Origin: an uncultured Collinsella sp.
GTDB lineage: Bacteria > Actinomycetota > Coriobacteriia > Coriobacteriales > Coriobacteriaceae
Length of the DNA: 36,053 nucleotides
Direction of reading: 5' to 3'
Assembly (NCBI GenBank): GCA_900752215.1
Contig: CAADUO010000038.1
Location: 1-36,053 of the forward strand
Part shown: piece by piece, positions 6,818 through 15,096 of the stretch
Layout: every line of letters starts with the position of its first letter
How positions within the stretch are numbered: position 1 is the stretch's first letter
Position numbers and translations under genes: made by a program
Notes under the pieces: model-generated
The model's input: the letters and a program-made list of their open reading frames with translations, nothing else
The model's database searches: none
What the model was told of the DNA's origin: nothing

Positions 6818-8269
6818 ATGGACTACAAAGTAGTGTCTCAGCAAGTCGTCGATAACGTCGGCGGTCTGGAGAACATCGAGGGCGCCACGCATTGCGTTAC
6901 GCGTCTGCGTCTGGTGCTCAAGGATACGAGCAAGTACAACAAGGCCGAGCTCGAGAACATCGATGGCGTCAAGGGCGTGCTGTACAACAGCGGCCAGCTC
7001 ATGATCATCTTCGGTACCGGTACCGTCAACAAGGTCTACGATGAGTTTATGGCTCTGACGGGCGTTAAGGAGATCAGCGCTTCCGAGGTCAAGGGCGCCG
7101 AGGCGGACAAGAAGGGCAAGTTCTTCTCGGTCCTCAAGGTATTCTCGGATATCTTTATCCCCATCATTCCCGCTTTCGTCGGCGCTGCTATCATCATCGG
7201 CCTTAAGTCGCTGATCGTTGCCAACGGCCTCTTTGGCATGGAGGGCAGCCTTGCCGACCACAGCGAGTTCCTCAAGAACCTCGCAAGCTTCTTTGCCATT
7301 ATCGCCACCACGTTTGACTACCTGCCTGTCCTGGTTATGTACAGCGCGGTGAAGCGTTTTGGCGGTAACCCGATTCTGGGCATCCTCGTCGGTATCGTCA
7401 TGGTTCACCCGAGCCTTATGAACCGCAACACGTTCGTTATGGATCCGACGGGTGCTGAGTACTGGAACTTTGGTCCGCTCTCCATTCCCATGGTTGCTTT
7501 CCAGGGCGGCGTGTTCCCTGCAATCCTGACTGCCTGGTTTATGGCCAAGGTCGAAAAGATTGCCCAGAAGTACATCCCCGAGGTCGTTTCGTTCGTCTTT
7601 GTCCCGACCGTTACCCTGATTCTTGCTAACGTCGCCCTGTTCACCGTGTTCGGCCCGCTCGGCAACCTGATCGGCGACGTCCTCGCCGGTGTAATCGATA
7701 TCCTGTACAACAGGATGGGCGTCTTCGGTGCCTTTGTCTTTGCCGCATTCCTGCAGCCGCTCGTCGTTACCGGTACGCATCAGTTCATCCAGGGTATCGA
7801 GGCAAACCTCGTCGCCACGACTGGCTTCAACTACATCCAGGCCATCTGGTCGGTTTCCATCATCGCCCAGGGCGGCGGCGCCATCGGCATGTACCTCATT
7901 CACAAGAAGCATTCCAAAGAGCGCAACATCTGCATGTCGTCCTTTATCCCGACGCTGGTCGGTATCTCCGAGCCCGCAATCTTTGCTGCAAACATGCGCT
8001 ACTCGATCATCCCGTTCATCTGCGCTTGCATCGGTGCAGGCTGCGGCGGTGCCTTCGTGAAGCTCTTTGAGGTGCGCGCCATCGGTCAGGGTCTGACCGG
8101 CGTGCTTGGCCTGCTCATCGTCACGCCCGAGACGCTCGTGTGGTATGTGGCTGGCAATCTCATCGCCTTTATCGTGCCGATCGTCTTGATCTTTGCCTAC
8201 AACAAGGCAAAGGGCGTGCCGACCACTGATGAAGAGGGCGCTGGTGCTGGCTTCGATGTCAGCTTCTAG
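6818..8269 (+). CDS. PTS system EIIBC component, sucrose/beta-glucoside type
   Basis: This 483-residue membrane permease takes up and phosphorylates a sugar. The N-terminal EIIB domain (residues about 1-85) has the phosphorylated cysteine C26 (GATHCVTRLRL). The EIIC domain (about 105-475) has multiple hydrophobic helices and the motifs VTGTHQFIQGIE and GISEPAIFAANMRY. No EIIA domain is fused or encoded nearby, so it must borrow a glucose-type EIIA from elsewhere. The start at 6818 is chosen because GGAGAGG lies just upstream; an ATG at 6806 has its purine run too close. Flanking GH32 genes point to sucrose or a related fructoside, though a trehalose-type substrate cannot be excluded from sequence alone. 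Confidence 0.9.
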   Translation: MDYKVVSQQVVDNVGGLENIEGATHCVTRLRLVLKDTSKYNKAELENIDGVKGVLYNSGQLMIIFGTGTVNKVYDEFMALTGVKEISASEVKGAEADKKGKFFSVLKVFSDIFIPIIPAFVGAAIIIGLKSLIVANGLFGMEGSLADHSEFLKNLASFFAIIATTFDYLPVLVMYSAVKRFGGNPILGILVGIVMVHPSLMNRNTFVMDPTGAEYWNFGPLSIPMVAFQGGVFPAILTAWFMAKVEKIAQKYIPEVVSFVFVPTVTLILANVALFTVFGPLGNLIGDVLAGVIDILYNRMGVFGAFVFAAFLQPLVVTGTHQFIQGIEANLVATTGFNYIQAIWSVSIIAQGGGAIGMYLIHKKHSKERNICMSSFIPTLVGISEPAIFAANMRYSIIPFICACIGAGCGGAFVKLFEVRAIGQGLTGVLGLLIVTPETLVWYVAGNLIAFIVPIVLIFAYNKAKGVPTTDEEGAGAGFDVSF

Positions 8270-8305
8270 TTGAGCCGTTCAGCGTAATCTGAGGATAAGT
8301 CCATT

Positions 8306-8349
8306 TGGGGAAGGGCGTTCGACTCGTGTGAGTCGAGCGTCCTTCCCCA
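8306..8349 (+). terminator. Long hairpin between PTS gene and sucrose-6-phosphate hydrolase
   Basis: A 20-base stem with a GTGT loop, fully paired as RNA when two G-U pairs are allowed (TGGGGAAGG... pairs with ...CCTTCCCCA). It ends 21 bases before the downstream start codon. There is no run of T after the stem, so it is not a standard intrinsic terminator. It may partly terminate transcription, protect the upstream mRNA or lower translation of the downstream gene. Confidence 0.6.
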
Positions 8350-8370
8350 TAGACGAGAAAGTCAACGGCG

Positions 8371-9813
8371 ATGTTTAATCAAAAAAATAAGGTGACACGC
8401 GCGGACTATGAGCAGTGGCGTGCCGGACAGGATGAGACGGCGGGTCGCATCGCGTCCGACCCCGATAGGCTCCTGTTCCATGTGGAGCCTGAGCTTGGCT
8501 GGCTCAACGACCCCAACGGTTTGGTGCAGATCGGTGATACGTATCACATCTATCACCAATACGATCCATTCGATGCTGCGCATGGCGGTCCAGTGCTTTG
8601 GAATCATCTGACAACAAAGGATTTTGTGACGTACGAGAATCGCGGCCCTGTGCTGTTCCCCGATTCCGATTTGGATTCGAGCGGAGCGTATTCTGGTTCT
8701 GCCTTTGTACACGACGGCAAGATTCACTACTTCTATACCGGCAACGTCAAGCATTTTGACCGCGATGATTACGACTACGTGTTGACGGGCCGTGAGCAAA
8801 ACCAGATTCATGTGGTTGCCGAGAACCCCGACGAATTGGGCGAGAAGCGCATAGCTGTTGGGCCGGTCGATTACCCCGACGATATCGGTACGCACGTGCG
8901 TGATCCCAAAATCCTTGAACACGATGGTATCTACTACATGGTTCTGGGCGCTCGTACGAAAGACGACCGCGGCTGCGTGCTTGTCTATACCTCGAGCGAT
9001 CTAGAGGACTGGAGCTATGCGACGCGCATTGAGTTGGGCGAGAAGTTTGGCTTTATGTGGGAGTGCCCCGATCTGTTTGAGCTCGATGGTGAGCTTATTC
9101 TCGTTTGCTGTCCGCAGGGTGTGTCCGCCGATGGATGGCGTTACCGCAATCCGCACCAGTGCGTGTGGTTTCCCATCGAGGCCGATTGGGAGGCGCCGAG
9201 TTTTAAGATCGCCGGGCAGGGCATGCCCCCGATGGTCGATGCCGGCTTTGATTTCTACGCACCGCAGTCTTTTGAGGATGCTGCGGGTCGGCGTTTGATG
9301 ATCGGGTGGTCGGGTTGCCCCGATGCGACGGCAAAAAGCCCGACGGTGGCACGCGGGTGGCAGTGCGCGTTGACGGTGCCGAGAGAACTGAGCGTGCGCG
9401 ATGGTAAGCTCTGTCAGCAGCCGGTGCACGAGATTGAGAGGATGCGCGGCGACTGCGTTTGCGCGACAGGCGGTGAAACCGTTGAGGAGCCGGGCCGCCT
9501 GTTTGATCTTGTGGTTTCCTGTGAGGGCGCCCAGGTGATCGAGCTCGAAATCCGCAAGGGTGTCTTTGTGCGCTATGCAGACGGGATGCTTACCCTCGAC
9601 ATGGGTGACGAAGGCTATGGGCGCGACCAGAGGTCGATCGAGCTCAGCGAGCTTCGCGACCTGCGCGTGCTTTCGGACACTACGATGGTCGAGATTTTTG
9701 CAAATGGCGGCGAGGCAGCACTTACGAGCCGGACCTATTCGCCGGCGGTTCCGGCGATGGAGCTGCACGCCGAGGGTGCGGTATCGATGAATTTCTACCG
9801 CCTCGTGTATTAA
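8371..9813 (+). CDS. scrB: Sucrose-6-phosphate hydrolase (GH32)
   Basis: A canonical 480-residue GH32 enzyme that splits sucrose 6-phosphate into glucose 6-phosphate and fructose. It has the nucleophile motif GWLNDPNG (D47), the RDP motif (R177-D178-P179) and the acid/base motif ECPDLF (E231). There is no signal peptide. It is third in the sugar locus, 101 bases after the PTS gene, and a strong hairpin separates them. The ribosome binding site before ATG 8371 is weak (GAGAAAG, about nine bases away). Together with EIIBC it forms the standard PTS sucrose route. The symbol is given by function; a related beta-fructosidase role is possible. Confidence 0.88.
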   Translation: MFNQKNKVTRADYEQWRAGQDETAGRIASDPDRLLFHVEPELGWLNDPNGLVQIGDTYHIYHQYDPFDAAHGGPVLWNHLTTKDFVTYENRGPVLFPDSDLDSSGAYSGSAFVHDGKIHYFYTGNVKHFDRDDYDYVLTGREQNQIHVVAENPDELGEKRIAVGPVDYPDDIGTHVRDPKILEHDGIYYMVLGARTKDDRGCVLVYTSSDLEDWSYATRIELGEKFGFMWECPDLFELDGELILVCCPQGVSADGWRYRNPHQCVWFPIEADWEAPSFKIAGQGMPPMVDAGFDFYAPQSFEDAAGRRLMIGWSGCPDATAKSPTVARGWQCALTVPRELSVRDGKLCQQPVHEIERMRGDCVCATGGETVEEPGRLFDLVVSCEGAQVIELEIRKGVFVRYADGMLTLDMGDEGYGRDQRSIELSELRDLRVLSDTTMVEIFANGGEAALTSRTYSPAVPAMELHAEGAVSMNFYRLVY

Positions 9814-10088
9814 CCGTGCATGGAGTACGATTGGACTTGCTGGGCGGAATGTGTCGCAGTTACCGCGGCCAGCTACCGTTTATCGCGTATAGCGACCGTT
9901 TGCGGAATAAGTAACACTCCTTAATAAACCGTGTAGAATCTCAGGATGCACGGAGTTTTCCAGGGAGACGCTGTCCTTTGTTGTGTGCAAGGGGCGGCGT
10001 CTCTTTGGCGCTTGGACGCCGTTGTGCAACAGTGCGGCGGCGCGTGCCATGTATTGAAAAGCCAATGTTGAGATGGGTCGTGATAATA
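9814..10088 (+). other. Intergenic region before degV with possible hairpin and promoter
   Basis: No gene is seen. The near-repeat AGCTACCGTTT (9870) / AGCGACCGTTT (9890) and a TAGAAT hexamer near 9936 may belong to a promoter for degV. GAGACGC (about 9963) can pair with GCGTCTC (about 9989), followed by TTT, a weak hairpin in the leader. Confidence 0.35.
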
Positions 10089-10943
10089 ATGGGCAAGTAC
10101 GTAATCGTGGTTGAGTCTGGGTCGGATGTGACGCCGGAGCTTTGCGAACGCTACGGCATCGTGCGCGTGCCCATGCATGTCACGATTGGTGACGAGACCG
10201 TCGAGGACGGTTCGATCGATCCGCTCGAGATTTACTCACGCTGCAACGAGTTTGGCGTGATGCCCAAGACCAGTGGCTGCGCGCCTGCGGATTTTGCTCA
10301 CGTGTACGATCGTATCCATGCCGAGCAGCCCGATGCGACCATTCTACATCTTGCGTACTCCGAGGCCACGACCTGCTCGCATCAATCATCGAAGATCGCC
10401 GCCAAGGGTCGCGACTACGTCTACTCCATGGACACGCGCTTTGTCTCGGTGGGGCAGTCGCTCGTTGTCGTCGAGACCGCCAAATACATCGAGACTCACC
10501 CCAATGCCACCGTCGACGAGATCTTCGCCTTCGCGAACTCCGTCATGGACCGCGTGCTGCTGGGCTTTGTTCCTACGGACCTTGCCTTCCTTAAGGCGGG
10601 CGGTCGCTTGTCCAACGTCGCGTTCCTGGGCGCCCATCTGCTCAAGATTAAGCCCTGCATTGAGGTGACGGGCGGCAAGTTCGTGGCGACCAAGAAGTTC
10701 CGCGGCTCTATGCTCAAGTGCGCCCGTGCCTTTATTGACCACATGGTTGCGAAGGGCGAGATTGACTACTCGCACATTGGCCTGGCGTATTCGGTAGGCC
10801 TTTCCGAGGAGCTGCGCGACGACATGGAAGTCTATGCGCACGACCTGGGCTTTAAGGACGTTACCTGGACTCAGGTCGGCGGCGTGATCTCGAGCCATTG
10901 CGGCCCGACCGCCTTTGGCGCGGTGCTCACACTCAAGGCGTAA
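10089..10943 (+). CDS. DegV family protein (fatty-acid binding)
   Basis: The 284-residue protein is a full-length DegV domain. It has the N-terminal VIVVESGSDVTPEL segment, the T-S-G and S-x-x-x-S-S-H-Q regions (KTSGCAPADF, CSHQSSK) and the C-terminal GGVISSHCGPTAFG. DegV-type proteins such as FakB bind fatty acids and hand them to a kinase (FakA) for phospholipid synthesis. No fakA-like gene is adjacent. The start at 10089 gives the usual family N-terminus; the ribosome binding site is weak and an upstream start at 10065 is possible. The gene appears monocistronic and is followed by a clear terminator. Confidence 0.88.
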   Translation: MGKYVIVVESGSDVTPELCERYGIVRVPMHVTIGDETVEDGSIDPLEIYSRCNEFGVMPKTSGCAPADFAHVYDRIHAEQPDATILHLAYSEATTCSHQSSKIAAKGRDYVYSMDTRFVSVGQSLVVVETAKYIETHPNATVDEIFAFANSVMDRVLLGFVPTDLAFLKAGGRLSNVAFLGAHLLKIKPCIEVTGGKFVATKKFRGSMLKCARAFIDHMVAKGEIDYSHIGLAYSVGLSEELRDDMEVYAHDLGFKDVTWTQVGGVISSHCGPTAFGAVLTLKA

Positions 10944-10974
10944 CGCCTGGTGTCTATCGATTTCTATTGCCTCG

Positions 10975-11011
10975 GCGGCGGGCGGGTTGCGACAACCTTC
11001 CCGCCGCTTTT
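10975..11011 (+). terminator. Intrinsic terminator after degV
   Basis: GCGGCGGG plus GGGTTG pairs with CAACC plus CCCGCCGC around a CGA loop and is followed by TTTT. This is a good rho-independent terminator 32 bases after the degV stop codon. Confidence 0.75.
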
Positions 11012-11129
11012 GCATGGGGCCAAATAGGACAATCCAATTGACCGCTAAACCGTTTCGCCATCAAGCATATAGGCTAGAATGACTCTGGCATTTATGTAGC
11101 TAAAACCAATGAGAGGCAAGGTAGCGGGA

Positions 11130-11948
11130 ATGGCTGAGATGACGCTCGAGGGTGTGGACGCTCGTCCCGAGGACTCTGCGTTTGCCCTGGGCCGCGTACA
11201 TTCGATTGAGACGATGGGAACGGTCGATGGGCCCGGCATCCGCTTTGTGGTGTTTGTTCAGGGTTGCCCCATGCGCTGTGCGTATTGCCACAACCCCGAC
11301 ACCTGGTCGGTTAACGGCGGTACCATGGTGACCGTCGAGCATCTGATGGACGAGTTCCAGAGCAACCATGAGTTTTACCGCAGCGGTGGTATTACGGTAT
11401 CCGGCGGCGAGCCGCTCCTGCAGCCTGAGTTTTTGGCCGACCTGTTCCGCGCCATGCACAACAACCCCGATGGTCGCGTGCATACCTGCTTGGATAGCTG
11501 CGGCTATGCGTTCGATCCCACGCATCCCGAGAAGTTCGATGCCGTACTCAACGAGACCGATATGGTGCTGCTCGACATTAAACACGCCGATCCCGTCGAG
11601 CATAAAAAGCTGACCGGTTGCGATCCCGCACGTATTCTGGCGTTTGGTGATGAGCTCGCGCGTCGCAAGATTAAGGTTGTTATCCGCCACGTGGTAGTGC
11701 CGGGTATTACCGATACGGTGGAGGAGTGCGAGGCACTCGGTCGCTTGATTGCCCCGTGGCATAACGTGGTCGGCCTGGAGATGCTGCCGTATCACACGAT
11801 GGGTGTCGTCAAGTACGAGCAACTGGGCATTCCCTATAAGCTCGAGGGCGTGCCCCAGATGGATACCGCGCGCATGCCCGAGCTACGCAACGCCGTCATG
11901 ACGGGCATGAAAAAGCGCCGCGCGGAACTCAAAAACGCCATCGGCTAG
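11130..11948 (+). CDS. pflA: Pyruvate formate-lyase activating enzyme
   Basis: This radical SAM enzyme installs the glycyl radical on pyruvate formate-lyase under anaerobic conditions. The 272-residue protein has the iron-sulfur motif CPMRCAYC (C46, C50, C53), the upstream SIETMGTVDGPGIRFVVF segment typical of activases, and the SAM-binding GGITVSGGEPLLQPEF. ATG 11130 has AAGG about eight bases upstream; an ATG at 11109 lacks a ribosome binding site. The partner pflB is not next to it in this window. The enzyme fits a fermentative gut anaerobe. Confidence 0.9.
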   Translation: MAEMTLEGVDARPEDSAFALGRVHSIETMGTVDGPGIRFVVFVQGCPMRCAYCHNPDTWSVNGGTMVTVEHLMDEFQSNHEFYRSGGITVSGGEPLLQPEFLADLFRAMHNNPDGRVHTCLDSCGYAFDPTHPEKFDAVLNETDMVLLDIKHADPVEHKKLTGCDPARILAFGDELARRKIKVVIRHVVVPGITDTVEECEALGRLIAPWHNVVGLEMLPYHTMGVVKYEQLGIPYKLEGVPQMDTARMPELRNAVMTGMKKRRAELKNAIG

Positions 11949-11965
11949 CGAGCCATTTTCGCTCC

Positions 11966-12008
11966 CCAAGGGCACTCATTGGGGACAGACTTAAATGAGT
12001 GCCCCTGG
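11966..12008. repeat. Inverted repeat downstream of pflA
   Basis: CCAAGGGCACTCATT pairs with AATGAGTGCCCCTGG around a 13-base spacer containing GGGGACAGACTT. It lies 18 bases after the pflA stop and has no T tract. It may serve as a 3'-end structure. Confidence 0.55.
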
Positions 12009-12039
12009 GCGCCAAGTTGATTGCCAAAGAGCCCCGTCA

Positions 12040-12106
12040 AGTTGCGGTGGAATAGTTCTTGTTTTTCGGCTTATGCCGCCCAAATAGGAACTATTCCACC
12101 GCAACT
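12040..12106. repeat. Palindromic intergenic repeat, copy A
   Basis: The 19-base arms AGTTGCGGTGGAATAGTTC and their exact complement enclose a spacer that holds its own small hairpin (CGGC TTAT GCCG). The same arm sequence recurs at 27811-27878 and 29037-29107. The conserved arms mark this as a dispersed repeat family and not merely a local terminator. Confidence 0.85.
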
Positions 12107-12264
12107 GCGTTTTGGGCGGAGATGCGCAACAGAATCGTGCCATTTGGATAAATACGCTTGTGGTTTCTTTAAAGACACCTTAAACGCCGCTGAATATCTT
12201 TGGAAAGAAATGCCTGCTCGGTATTATGCTGCTCGTATATGAACGGTAGCAGTCAGGAGACCAC

Positions 12265-13383
12265 GTGCGAAACAACGCATCGCGGGACGAGTATGTGCCG
12301 CAGCATAGCAGCAGATATGAGACGAAGGGCACGTCTTCGCGTGGCCTTGCTGGCGCTCGCATCCGCGTGACGAAGATCGCCGCCATTGGGATGCTGACGT
12401 TGACGGTTATTATCCTCGGAATTACCGCCAAAACCTACGCGTCGGAGCGAATGGCACACTCAGATGCGTCAACGGTACAGACGCAAAACAAAAAGGTCTC
12501 TGAATCTAAAGCCACCGCAAGTCAAACCCTGTCGACAGCGAGCCTCAAGACGAGGCTTTCGAAGGCGGACTTTAACGATATTCCCTCAGGCGATACCGTG
12601 CAGACCTTCTCACTGGTTGATGACCAGATCCCCGCCCTGGAGGATGAGAGCCTCGTCGTGCTCCAAGATGCCCTGAGTCAGGCGCAGAAGCTGGGGGATG
12701 TGGGCGTAGTGTTCTACGACCTATCGAGCGGCAAGGGCGTGACGTATAACGCGGACGCCGAGGTGTACGGTGCGAGCAGCTATAAGGCGCTCTATGTACT
12801 CTACGTCTGCGAATCTCTGGTCGAGACGGGCCAGGTCTCACTCGATGATTCCCTTGGCACCTATGGCGGCTACAACATGGGCTGGCAGACGGTGCGCGAC
12901 CTGATCGAGGCCGCGGTCGTTAATTCGGACAACGATTCGTTTATCGCGTTGCGCGCGGCGTTTGACCGTGTCGGTTACGAGGATTGGATTGTCAGTCTTG
13001 GCATCGATTACGATACCGCACTCGATCCAATGAGTGATTTTCCCACCTATTGCCCGCGCACCTCGGCCAAGTTGTGGCGCGAGATGAGCGAGTATTTGAG
13101 CCGTGATACCGAGGCGTCACAATGGCTGTCGGGCCTTCTGGCCTCTACGGCCCGATCGTTTATTCGTGACGGCATTGCGGACGACCAAGCCTTGGTGCGC
13201 AACAAGGCAGGCTGGATTAGCGAGGATGGTTGCTATTCGACATGCGATGCGGGCCTTATCGACATCGATGGCCGTACCTATGTCATGAGTATCATGACAT
13301 CGATGCCGTGGAGCGATCGCTCGAGCGAGGTTACGGCTGCGATTGCAAAGGCTCTGTTTGATACGCGAGCTGTGCTGGCCTAG
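12265..13383 (+). CDS. Exported beta-lactamase-like serine hydrolase
   Basis: The 372-residue protein has a short cytoplasmic N-terminus, one membrane segment (about residues 36-59), a low-complexity Ser/Thr/Lys linker and a class A beta-lactamase-type domain (about 130-370). The family motifs are S171-x-x-K174 (GASSYKALY), S221-D222-N223 and, in place of K-T-G, K-A-G (RNKAGW). The start is a GTG with AGGAGA just upstream. It is probably a membrane-anchored extracellular hydrolase acting on peptidoglycan or a related substrate. True beta-lactamase activity is uncertain given the KAG variant and the absence of an obvious omega-loop E-x-x-x-N match. Confidence 0.75.
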   Translation: MRNNASRDEYVPQHSSRYETKGTSSRGLAGARIRVTKIAAIGMLTLTVIILGITAKTYASERMAHSDASTVQTQNKKVSESKATASQTLSTASLKTRLSKADFNDIPSGDTVQTFSLVDDQIPALEDESLVVLQDALSQAQKLGDVGVVFYDLSSGKGVTYNADAEVYGASSYKALYVLYVCESLVETGQVSLDDSLGTYGGYNMGWQTVRDLIEAAVVNSDNDSFIALRAAFDRVGYEDWIVSLGIDYDTALDPMSDFPTYCPRTSAKLWREMSEYLSRDTEASQWLSGLLASTARSFIRDGIADDQALVRNKAGWISEDGCYSTCDAGLIDIDGRTYVMSIMTSMPWSDRSSEVTAAIAKALFDTRAVLA

Positions 13384-13461
13384 CGTGTTCGTTTGACGAG
13401 GTCAAACAAAATGCTGGTACCATACCGTGGTTGAGAATTTCGTATAGGTTTGGGGAATGGC

Positions 13462-14202
13462 ATGGCTACCATCGCGATTATCGGTGCACTCGAAAAAGAG
13501 ATCATGCAGATTAAGGAAGAGCTGAGCGACGTTTGTGAGGCGCAGGAGGCAGGCTTGACCGTTGTGAGCGGTGAGTTCGACGGTCTGTCGATTGTCGCCA
13601 CGACGGCGGGTATGGGCACGGTAAACGCTGCCGCCGCAACACAGCACCTCATTAGCAAGTATGCTCCACAGGCAGTTGTGCTTTCGGGTATCGCGGGCGG
13701 TTTGAACCCCAAGCTCCATATCGACGATGTCGTCATTGGCAAATGCCTGCGCTATCTAGATACCGATACCGCGCTTATCGCCGAGTCTGCACCGGGGCTC
13801 GAGGAGTTTGTCTCGACGCCTGCGCTGGTCGATATTGCCGCCGATGTGCTTGCTGAGCGTGGCTTTGTCAACGCTTCGACAAATGCAGCCGCTTCGAACG
13901 AGGGAGCCAAACAATTCCTGGTCGGCACGATTGCCACGGGCAACCGCTTTGTGACGGGCACCGCCATGCGCAACGACGCTATCGAGGCGACGCACGCCGA
14001 TTGTGTCGGCATGGAGGGCGCGGCAATTGCTCATGTCGCAACTAAAAATGGTGTCGATTGCCTGGTGCTGCGCGCTATCAGCGATAATTGTGACGAGGCG
14101 TACGATGCGATTTGCGACCGCGAGTTCGACCTGTTCGAGTATGCCCGTACCGCGAGTGGCATTACGCTCGATATCGTTCGCCGTATCGCTGCTATCTATT
14201 AG
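13462..14202 (+). CDS. mtnN: 5'-methylthioadenosine/S-adenosylhomocysteine nucleosidase
   Basis: This enzyme cleaves MTA and SAH to adenine and a thioribose or ribosyl-homocysteine, recycling by-products of SAM use. The 246-residue protein has the nucleoside phosphorylase fold with MATIAIIGALEKEI (catalytic E11 region), VLSGIAGGLNP, GMEGAAIAHVA and the RAISDNCDE segment holding the catalytic aspartate. ATG at 13462 follows TTGGGGAA. The gene ends 38 bases before the next gene and may be co-transcribed with engB. Confidence 0.92.
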   Translation: MATIAIIGALEKEIMQIKEELSDVCEAQEAGLTVVSGEFDGLSIVATTAGMGTVNAAAATQHLISKYAPQAVVLSGIAGGLNPKLHIDDVVIGKCLRYLDTDTALIAESAPGLEEFVSTPALVDIAADVLAERGFVNASTNAAASNEGAKQFLVGTIATGNRFVTGTAMRNDAIEATHADCVGMEGAAIAHVATKNGVDCLVLRAISDNCDEAYDAICDREFDLFEYARTASGITLDIVRRIAAIY

Positions 14203-14240
14203 CGCGCTCTTTTGTAAGAACCTACGACCAAGGAGTGTCC

Positions 14241-14831
14241 ATGGCCGATTCCATTAACTACCAGCTTGCCAAGTTCGTTGCCAGCTATGGCAAGGTTTCG
14301 CAGATTCCCGAGTCCACCTGCCCCGAGGTGAGCTTCGTCGGCCGCTCCAACGTGGGCAAGTCGTCGATCATGAACAAGCTTTTTGGCCGCAAGAACCTCG
14401 TCAAGGTCTCGAGCACACCGGGCAAGACGAGCAACATCAACTTCTTTGAGGCTGACGACGTGCACTTCGTCGACCTGCCGGGTTATGGTTTCGCCCGTCG
14501 TTCCAAGGCCGAGCGTGACCGCTGGGCAGAACTTATCGGCGACTTCTTCGACTCGGAGCGCAGCTTTAACCTGGTCGTGTCGCTGGTGGATATTCGTCAC
14601 GACCCGAGCAAGCTCGACCATGACATGATCGACTACCTGCAGGGCAATGAGTTCAACTTTATCGTTTGCCTCACCAAAGCCGACAAGCTCAGCCGCACCC
14701 AGCAGGCCCGCCAGGCAGCAGCCATCAAAAAGCAGCTCAACGTTCCGGCCGAGAACGTGATCATCACAAGCTCCCAAACCGGCACCGGCATCGACGAACT
14801 CAAGCGCCGCATCGCCGAGGCCTGCCTCTAG
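14241..14831 (+). CDS. engB: Ribosome biogenesis GTPase EngB (YihA/YsxC)
   Basis: EngB is an essential TrmE-Era-type GTPase that assists large-subunit assembly. The 196-residue protein shows G1 GRSNVGKSS (34-42), the STPGKT switch I, G3 DLPGYGFARR, G4 TKAD and a G5-like SSQTG. ATG 14241 is preceded by AAGGAG at ideal distance. An upstream in-frame extension overlaps mtnN and has no merit. Length is normal for the family. A weak GGGCTC/GAGCCC hairpin follows at about 14835-14857. Confidence 0.95.
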   Translation: MADSINYQLAKFVASYGKVSQIPESTCPEVSFVGRSNVGKSSIMNKLFGRKNLVKVSSTPGKTSNINFFEADDVHFVDLPGYGFARRSKAERDRWAELIGDFFDSERSFNLVVSLVDIRHDPSKLDHDMIDYLQGNEFNFIVCLTKADKLSRTQQARQAAAIKKQLNVPAENVIITSSQTGTGIDELKRRIAEACL

Positions 14832-14909
14832 TAAGGGCTCCAGCCTAGCAAGAGCCCCTACCAATAAAAAGCCAAACTATCAGCCTGGCGCCCCTTCAAA
14901 GTGTGGGTC

Positions 14910-15096
14910 CCTGTAGACATCGCCGGCAATGTTGTTGTAGGGCCGCCCAAGGGCATCCCCTTAAAAACATTCCGCAGCACGAGGCCCGCTTATCTGATGC
15001 TCCGAAGGAGCAGGATAAGCGGGCCTCAAGTGCGAGGACGTTTTTAAGGGGATGCCCCTGGGTGGCCCGGACAGACCGATCGGCGATGTCTACAGG
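14910..15096 (-). ncRNA. Long palindrome with conserved internal loops, downstream of thrB (copy 1)
   Basis: A 187-base nested palindrome. The outer arms are 14910-14925 with 15081-15096, the middle arms (29 bases) 14940-14968 with 15040-15068, the inner arms 14982-14994 with 15014-15026, and the tip GCTCC-TTCG-GAGC on the minus strand. Between middle and inner arms the sense (minus) strand reads GTCCTCGCAC opposite GTGCTGCGGAAT. The outer right arm overlaps the thrB stop codon. The same loop sequences recur in the copies after asd and pfkA with different arm sequences. It may act as a 3'-end or terminator-like structured RNA. It also separates convergent engB and thrB. Confidence 0.6.

Noticed and set aside
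13391..13407. Hairpin GTTTGAC/GTCAAAC after the beta-lactamase-like gene as a terminator.
   Set aside because: The stem is 7 pairs with a 3-base loop and no T tract; too weak to list.
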